This document shows positions 57,079-64,000 of a stretch of 64,000 nt of DNA, piece after piece. Source of the stretch: Oryzias latipes (Eukaryota > Chordata > Actinopteri > Beloniformes > Adrianichthyidae); the NCBI RefSeq assembly GCF_002234675.1, contig NC_019865.2, positions 32,460,476 through 32,524,475 of the forward strand, written 5' to 3'. Position 1 is the first letter of the stretch. Each line of letters begins with the position of its first letter. The notes under the pieces were generated by a model. The model searched no databases. It saw only the letters and a program-made list of their open reading frames with translations, and was not told the DNA's origin. Both the position numbers and the translations under genes were made by a program.

Positions 57079-60000
57079 TCCATATTTACTCTCATGACAG
57101 TGGGTGGTGTTTTCTCATCCTGTGGATAAAGTGGTGCATCTCATTGGCGGATGGAGCAGAGATAAAGGCTGCGTGTTCAGACTGATAAAGCTCTTTGTGG
57201 CTTGGTGGAGCTGCAGGGTTCAGTCTGCTGCTTCCTGCCAGAGCACGCCGTTCTGGGTGCTTCCAGCCTTTCGGTGTTTTTGTTTGGGGTCACCTCACTT
57301 ACCAGCCTTTCAGCTCCGTTTTCCACAGACTTTCTGAATCTTTAGCAAATATTGAGCTCTCAACTTAAATAGTGCCTGCACAGCACTCTTCAACTTCCTC
57401 TGTGTTTGCCGTGCCCAAATGCTCTTTTGAGGAGCTGAAAGCCACAAAGGCAGAACAATGGTGGGCTTTGTGAATGGGACAGCATGAAGCCGCAGCTCTT
57501 CCCTGCCAGAACCTGAGGCTTTACTGACACCACAGCTCCGGGTGCCAACTGGAACCTCTGTGTCTTCCTCCTGTTCTGCTCCATCAACAGTTTCAAACTC
57601 CGTAGATCGGACGTTCAGGGAGGACCCTCAGCTTCCAGCAAGTGTTTGCTGCAGTGAGGATGAGGACGAGGAAGATCCTCTGAAGAGGCCCTGCCGCAGA
57701 AACCCTCCGGCTGCTCAGGTGAAACCATGTAGCTGGAGGGAAGGTCATCCTCTGAAAACGACATCGTGTCAGAATCAGAAAGAAAGAAATGTAGAACACC
57801 ACCCAACAGCAGGATGGGGTGGGGGGGGGGGGGGGGGTAACTGCTCAGCTCCTTTATCAGATATGAAGAGGAGCAGATATTGTTCCTGTAAGTCTCAGTC
57901 CTCCTCCACCCTGAATCTTCTCTTGAGGTGGAGCAGGAAGGCAGCCTCCAGCAGGAGGCAGCAGTGAGCTCTGCTGCTCTGATTCTGGCTTGTCCTCCAG
58001 TGACTGATGTTTTGGATCTGAAGCAGCAGAACTTTCCGTCTTTCTGAGCCTTTGACTGACAGGCCTGAAAGTGACATGAAATAGTGACACGACCATCCTG
58101 AAAACATAAACCTTCAGACCCACTTGGAACCAAACACAGATTTCTAAATCGTTGTTTTTAATGTTTTCAGGAGAGAAACAGCAGATTCACGTTTTATAAA
58201 AACATTTTAAGAATAAGTTAAAAAAGTTCCATAAAACTGCAAATTTTGTAAAGAAGAAGTTAAAACAAGAGGATGGAAATAAAATGCAGATCCAAGACAG
58301 ATAAACATGACGTTTTGATCACGGACTGAAGATGACATGATGAAGGTGATTCTGCTTGCTGGAACTTCAGACTGGTGGTGCGTTTGGCGTCTTCTTCCAG
58401 AAACACAAATCAGCTGCGAAAAGACAAGCAAACGCTTGAAAAATGATCTGAAGCCTATTTTTCAATGCAGACATTTCTATAGTTTTCTTGTTTTTGCTTA
58501 GAAATCCTAACATCATGTTAATTATTTGACTGCAGTTTTATGACCTGAATGAAGCTTTTTCCAGAACAGGTGACTGACTGTTCTGCAGCTTCACAGGAGC
58601 CTCACAACAAAAGGGTCACAGTAACAGCAAGGAATGTCTTTAGTGAAGCAGCACAGATAGAAAACCATGTGCAGGAAGGATGCCTCTATTCCCATGCATC
58701 CCTGTAGTGCCCCCCTCCATCCCCCAACCCTAAATCCAGCAGTTTGTGGAAACAAATGGAGTCCATTCTTTGGCAGCAGCACCCCCAGGAATATGAGGTG
58801 CCTTTTGGAAACTGATTCCAGCTCACAGCAGCTGCCTGAAAAGTTTTCACGCTGCATTACAGAGAAATTGCTTTGCCACAATCCCTTATCCCCCTCCCTC
58901 CACCCTGCACTACAACACCCCCCCCCCCATACACTGAGCAGCAGCGTGCAGGCAAAAACCAGACCGGTGCTCCTGACGAATAGCTGCATACAAATGTGAG
59001 TTTTTCTTTAGTTTGAGCAGAAAAATTTCTTTGTGTGGAAAAAAAATACATTTAAAATTAACATGTTAACTGGAGGGGGGGGGGGGGGGGCGTTTTATTC
59101 CCATAATTCCTGGTTTCATTAGACCTAAGGGCCGGCAGTGCAGACTGACAGTTTGATGACTTCCTTCTCCCTTCTCTTCTTTAGGAGATGGTGGGGGTGT
59201 CCACAGAGCCCCCCTCTGAGGACACCCCCACTCTGAAGCCTGATATAAGAGGGTGTCTGACAGGATGAACTCATGTCATCGTGCCAATGGTGAAGCGCTG
59301 GTTCAGGACCATTTTCTTTTCTAACGTGTGCATTTAGACTGAGCGGGTTCCAAGAAAATTTTTCTGGGGGTGGACTGTGGTTCTCCTTTAATCTCCTTAA
59401 CCTCACACAACCATTTGTATCATATGTGATACATGCATTTATGAGACTCCTATCTCATTAGCATGATCTAAAATATCATTTTAAAAAAACATAGTTTTTC
59501 ACCTGGTCTACTGTATGTTCTCTGCCCTGCAGTTCATCATCATTCCACTAGAGGCAACAGAAGGGCTTTTCCTGCTCATTTCAAAATGGCTGCTTCCATG
59601 AAACCAGAAAAACACTTTTGGCAGAAAAAGGTTTAGCTAATTTTCAAATTTCTATAGTAAAAATAATTCATCTGTCGTTTTTATTTTTTTTAAACAGCTA
59701 CTTGCTGTATTGAAGAATGCAACATTAGTTTGTAATTACTTCTTTATAATACAGCAGCACCATGATAAAAATGTGTGGTTCAAATTTGTTACAGTGTAAC
59801 AAAAAATAGGTATTTTTACTGATCACTCATTTCAATGTTTTTTTAATCTTAAACTAGCATTGTTGTTAGTACAAAATTACAAAATCAGCCAACCTATCAT
59901 CATTGAAACTATCTAAGAAAATGATATTGTAAATGTTTTGCTGATTTTGTTAAAGTGTTATAAAACATCTTACTTACGAAAAAAAAGTGTTTTCCTCCAA

Positions 60001-60108
60001 TTATATGATGTAGTGGGCTTTACAGGGTTAAGACACCATTTAAAGTTTGGTGTTTTTATTCTGAAACAGTTTTTTTCATCATACATGTTTCAGAATTTCA
60101 GAATACAT
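57079..60108. other. Probable pax7 intron 4, middle part
   Basis: No exon is supported. G or C runs lie at 57821-57837 (17 G), 58918-58928 (11 C) and 59075-59090 (16 G). Frames at 57542-58133 on both strands lack domains. The remaining sequence shows no recognised transposon. Confidence 0.4.
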
Positions 60109-60993
60109 CAGTGTTTTTCAACCAGTGTGCCGCGGCACACTAGTGTGCCGTGGGAGATGGTCAAGTGTGCCGTGGAAAATTGCCCTCATTAACTGATCTA
60201 AAAACCTTTAACATCTCCAGGAAATCAGCTCTTTGTTCATTCAAACAGGCCCTGATAAAACACTGAGTAGTTAGGAATATGAAATATCATAAAATTATTT
60301 TTTCTTTGTGTTTATATGATTCTATTAAAGACACTTTGATAAGAATCACGGTACCGCGATTTAGCTGCAGCTATAACTGTGTAAGGAAAAGTCCCGCCCC
60401 TTTAACTGTCTCCACCAATCATTCTTGAAGGCTTAATCACATGGCATCAGTCTGACCAATCAGAAGTGGTTAAAGTATTCACTTCCTTGTTTCGATTTAG
60501 CGCCAAAAAGTCTCTCTGTTCTAACAAAAATACCAGCTAAAGCTCGTCTTTAGCGGTGTAGCTTTCCACAGAATCTGGTATCAGACTGTGGAACAAGTGA
60601 ACAAAACCATGAAGCTCAAAGACGCTGGTCTTTCTGCGGTCGGCGCATTATCGGCACTACATCTCCCATGATGCATTAAAGTGACTGTCTTAGCGGACAA
60701 TGAGTCTCTCCTCTTAACGTCTTAAAACAACGAACACACATCAAACAGTTTTTGAATCATTTTGACTTAATTTTTAATACATCTTTTAGAAAAAAACAGC
60801 TGCAGCTTCCAGCTTTTTTTGCAACAATTATCACAAAAATGCATGTGAGATTGCAGAGCGGCTGTAGATCAATACAGACTATGAGCTTTTGCTTTCTTTT
60901 TTTATTTATCTTTTTTTTTTGGATGCTGGTGTGCCGCGGGATTTTTGTCAAGGTTAAAGTGTGCCGTGGCTCAGAAAAGGTTGAAAAACACTG
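60109..60993. mobile_element. Non-autonomous hAT, family A copy 3
   Basis: It starts CAGTGTTTTTCAACC and ends GGTTGAAAAACACTG, 885 bp. Subterminal GTGTGCCGCGGCACAC near the left end is a perfect palindrome, repeated in part on the right. Interior blocks match the copies at 2321 and 30873. The flanking octamers GAATACAT and ACATAGAT do not match well, so the duplication has decayed or was altered by the adjacent Tc1 end at 61003. Confidence 0.85.
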
Positions 60994-61002
60994 ACATAGA
61001 TA

Positions 61003-62025
61003 CACTATATTACTAAAAGTATTGGCTCACCTGCCTTGACTCCCATATGAACTGAAGTGGCGTCATTATGTAGTCCACCTTTTGCAGCTATTACAGCTTC
61101 AACTCTTTTGGAAAGGCTGTCCTCAAGGTTGAGGAGTGTTTATAGGAATTTCTGACCATTCTTCGAAAAGGTCATTGTTGAGGTCACACACTGATGTTGG
61201 TGGAGAAGACCTTGATCTCAGTCTCTGCTCTAATTCATCCCAAAGGTGTTCTATGGGGTTCAGGTCAGGACTCTGTGCAGGCCAGTCCAGTTCATCCACA
61301 CCAGACTCTGACGCAAAGTCATGCTGGAAGAGGAAGGGGCCGCTCCCAACTGTTCCCACAAGGTTTGGAGCATGGAATTGTTTTGGTATCCTGAAGCATT
61401 CAGAGTTCCTTTGACTGGAACTTCGGGGTCAAGTCCTGAAAAACAAGCCCACACCATAATTCCTTCTCCACCAAATTTCACACTTGGCACAATGCAGTCC
61501 CAAATGTACCGTTGCCCTGGCAACCTCCAAACCCAGACTCGTCTATCAGATTTCCAGATGTAACAGTGTAATTCATCACTCCAGAGATGGCGTCTCCACT
61601 GCTCTAGAGTCCAGTGGCGGCGTGCTTTCCTCCACTGCATCCGACGCTTTGCGTTGCACTTGGTGATGTGTGGCTTGGATGCAGCTGCTCGGCCATGGAC
61701 ACCCATTCCATGACTAGGGTTGCGTACAGAAACTGTACCATACAAAACCGCAGTGGCGTTGCAATAGCGTGGACCCAGCATACACTGCTTTGTTTTGATG
61801 TGGTCTAATAAGACCATCTGTCTTTTCTCACTGCTTTTCGTGCGCCAGTGTGCAGGGGAGGGCCATAGACATATGTATTACTGGACAGAGCATCTCAGTC
61901 GTCACCCATTGACCTCTACAGTCCCCTGCTTGAAGCCTGAATTGTCCCCTCCATATTGGCTGGAGTTTACTCCGCCTGACCTGACGTTCCAAATATCGTG
62001 AAAAGAGGCCGGACTGAATACTTTT
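61003..62025 (-). mobile_element. Tc1/mariner-type element, decayed
   Basis: A TA followed by CACTATATTACTAAAAGTATTGGCTCAC forms the left end, the usual terminus of a fish Tc1 family. On the right only GACTGAATACTTTTG (about 62011-62025) resembles the inverse end, so it is degenerate or truncated there. It encodes transposase remnants on the minus strand. Confidence 0.75.
61123..61740 (-). pseudogene. Tc1 transposase remnant
   Basis: Minus-strand frames encode GRAAASKPHITKCNAKRRMQ, RRHWTLEQWRRHLWSDE (first Asp), VWVWRLPGQRYIWDCIVPS, FGGEGIMVWACFSG, and, after a frameshift near 61340, GPFLFQHDFASESGVDELDW (second Asp, with a deletion of about 15 residues after it) and [18 protein letters not shown] (Glu). 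The N-terminal HTH region is lost. Inactive. Confidence 0.85.
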
Positions 62026-63406
62026 GTTTTGTTTTTGTTTACGTCCACGGTATATGCCGATCCGTGGTCCCTCCATGCTAACACAGCTAACCGCTTCAGC
62101 CAAAGGTCTGCAGCAACGCAGCGGTGGACCAATATTTACATCATGAGTCTTTATCAGTAAGTACTTTACACTTTATATGTTAAGTGGTGCACACAACAAT
62201 AAAAACATATTTTCTGTATTATGTGTTTAGTAAGAACACCGTCCTCAGAACAAGTTTGAATATGTTATGTCTGTGGTCCTAATATATAATATCAAAGTGT
62301 TTTATTTTATTGTAGCCTTTATATTTTTCAAACAATAAATCATAACAGTAATAGATAAAGATAGATAGAATATGTAAACCTCATTTTTTCTCTCACGTTA
62401 AATATAAACGTGATATAAAATAAATTTAATAAAAGTTAAATAAAACTGTTGGCATATAATCATATATGATACGGTTTTTAAAGTAAGGAGTTTTTCTTTT
62501 TCCTCCTTAGTTGAGTTCCAAATACTGTCATTAACCTCTTTATACCGGAGCTACTATTTGAGCTATCCCTCTACACAAACAGTCACAGGGTCCCAGAATG
62601 AACTACTGTGGTAATAGAACCCAAAATGTGATGTCCATGTATGTGGACACCAGGTCTGAGGAGGTGAAACACGACTGATGCTGCTCTGCTGCTGACAGTC
62701 CAAGGAAAAATAAATACTGGGATATTCTTTCAAACTCATTCTCTCTAAAGATGTTTGCATTGGAATCTTCAGCATAAACCAGATTAAATATTTTCCTTTG
62801 TGTTTTTTGAATACATCTTTGCAAGAACAGCATGTGACCAAAATCTGTTCTGATTTCCTCACAGTTACAGTTTGGATTACCGTTGATGGTCATGTCTGTC
62901 GGGCATCAGAAAGTGAAGCTCAACAAACCGTCACAGCCACTTGGACTCGGCATCTCCTGGTTCAGCTGGGCGGACGGCAGTGAAGCGGCCTTTTCCCATT
63001 TTTATTTTCAAGCCTACGAGGAAGAGCAGCTTCTCATTATTCCCTCTGGAGGAAGTCACATGGTCCACGTCAGGAGTCTGGAACTGTCAGGATGAAAGAA
63101 AGTCCAGCGGGTGCACGTTGCTCACCCCGGCACTTAAATTCTCTCTTTTTTGTTGACATTTTTACTGGAAGTTTTTTTAGTGGGTAGAAATGTACTCTTT
63201 AGGATCAATTATTAGGTTTTTAAAATGTCAAGATTAGGCAGTGTAACCATACATGATGCTTTGTAACTATGACAATGGTCACAATAAGCTTTTCCTCTTT
63301 TATTCTTTTTACATTTTGCATAATTTTTTACTCAACATTATTGAAAAACAATTCCATCACACCTTTGCTCTGTGGGAGACAGCCAGCATGTCGGGTGATT
63401 GTTTCA
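62026..63406. other. Unassigned stretch within probable pax7 intron 4
   Basis: AT-rich to about 62560. From 62563 to 63095 there are overlapping open frames on both strands (for example 62883-63095 plus, 62603-62893 minus) without any domain I recognise and without a matching splice partner. It could be transposon-derived, but no ends were found. Confidence 0.35.
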
Positions 63407-63601
63407 CCCTTGTTCTATCCTAGGCACTTTACCATTAGGAGTTGGGTCATCTAGACCCACTAGACAGTGCTCTGAACCTTTTTTCTTCAATGATTTGTGA
63501 TCTTCACTGGTGTCCATGGATTACATTAAATCTTTCCACCTTTATCCACCTTTGTCATGGTAGGGAGAACACGTCAAAGTAAGGGGGGGGTCATCTAAGG
63601 G
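63407..63601. mobile_element. piggyBac-like MITE, copy 3
   Basis: It starts CCCTTGTTCTATCCTA and ends TCATCTAAGGG, followed by TTAA (63602-63605). The left tetramer is TTCA, one change from TTAA. It aligns with the MITE at 930-1134 over its whole length with few differences; the right terminal inverted repeat is shortened by about 10 bp. Confidence 0.75.
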
Positions 63602-63605
63602 TTAA

Positions 63606-64000
63606 AGAAGTCCCTACTTTCTATAAATGTAGGATAAAATGTGCAGCGCTGTCAGTGATTAATGCTTGTGATGTTTTAACTTATTTGATCTGTTTCAAAT
63701 AAATACATCTTGTACAGATCTGACTTCGATCCATATTTCCTTTTGTTTTTCGTCCATATTAAAACACAATGTGAATAAACAGAAGGTGACTGAAATGTGC
63801 TCAGCTTTCTTTGTATTGAATCACGCACTTCAGCAGGAGTCACCACGACAAGACACAGGCCTAGAGAGGAACATAGAAATAAGCACAAAAAAGAAAAATG
63901 ACAAGAAAGTAAAGGAGAACAATAAGCAAAAAATAAGTGTGTAAAACTTAATTAAATGTATAAATTAAACTAAATGTTCCTGTTGGAGTAGACTAAACAT
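63606..64000. other. Window end, no gene seen
   Basis: AT-rich sequence with a short minus-strand frame (63676-63888) that has no domain. Presumed pax7 intron 4. Confidence 0.35.

Noticed and set aside
56442-57185. 247-codon frame rich in His, Thr and Cys
   Set aside because: It is a translation of the CACACTG minisatellite and carries no domain or splice context.
57615-58133. 172-codon minus-strand frame and an overlapping 141-codon plus frame with an acidic SEDEDEEDPLKR stretch
   Set aside because: The acidic stretch briefly suggested the Pax7 linker before the homeodomain, but no QRRSRTTF-type homeodomain follows and there is no convincing acceptor.
52077-64000. pax7 homeobox exon
   Set aside because: I looked for homeodomain motifs (such as FTAEQLEELE and WFSNRRAKW/RARW) on the plus strand and found none, so the exon must lie beyond the window.

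Overview
The window looks like nuclear DNA of a teleost fish. Two vertebrate genes can be read on the + strand with standard GT/AG introns. mfn2 (mitofusin-2) is complete: 17 coding exons between 24397 and 39206 encode 757 residues, the same length as the human protein. The first four coding exons of a pax7-type paired-box gene lie at 50720-52076; its homeodomain exons are not in the window. Fish-type transposable elements (L1/Tx1-like and RTE LINEs, L2, Tc1/mariner, hAT, PIF-Harbinger and piggyBac-like MITEs) occupy much of the rest. The species cannot be named from this sequence.

Layout. 0-4.6 kb is a mosaic of LINE, piggyBac-like and hAT fragments plus a foldback repeat. 4671-9847 is a near-complete two-ORF L1/Tx1-like LINE on the minus strand with a 14-bp target-site duplication (TSD). 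10.26-13.64 kb is a decayed, 5'-truncated L1 on the plus strand. 13686-19047 is another 5'-truncated L1/Tx1-like copy (12-bp TSD), split by an RTE LINE (15209-18333) with an exact 20-bp TSD and an open 997-codon reading frame. 19.8-22.3 kb is an internally deleted Harbinger element that keeps a Myb/SANT accessory gene. 22.4-23.25 kb holds two L1 3' ends, one inserted in the other, directly upstream of the CpG-rich mfn2 5' region.

The mfn2 introns contain an RTE relic, a foldback element with THAP-domain remnants, an IS630/Tc1-like relic, a GATG microsatellite split by a hAT that is itself split by another hAT, an exact 117-bp inverted repeat, and a further hAT. Between mfn2 and pax7 are a Tc1 element with a single reading-frame break, an L2 3' end, a tRNA-derived SINE whose body matches both ends of the RTE family, a tetranucleotide array attached to a LINE C-terminus, and a 1.8-kb foldback element with arms of about 560 bp. 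From 52.1 kb to the end is probably pax7 intron 4, with a minisatellite, long G runs, a third copy of one hAT family, a Tc1 relic and a third piggyBac-like MITE.

The two host genes do not form an operon or shared pathway: mitofusin-2 is a mitochondrial outer-membrane fusion GTPase and Pax7 is a nuclear transcription factor. The most informative material is the stratigraphy of nested insertions and the RTE/SINE relationship. I found no convincing new multi-gene system.
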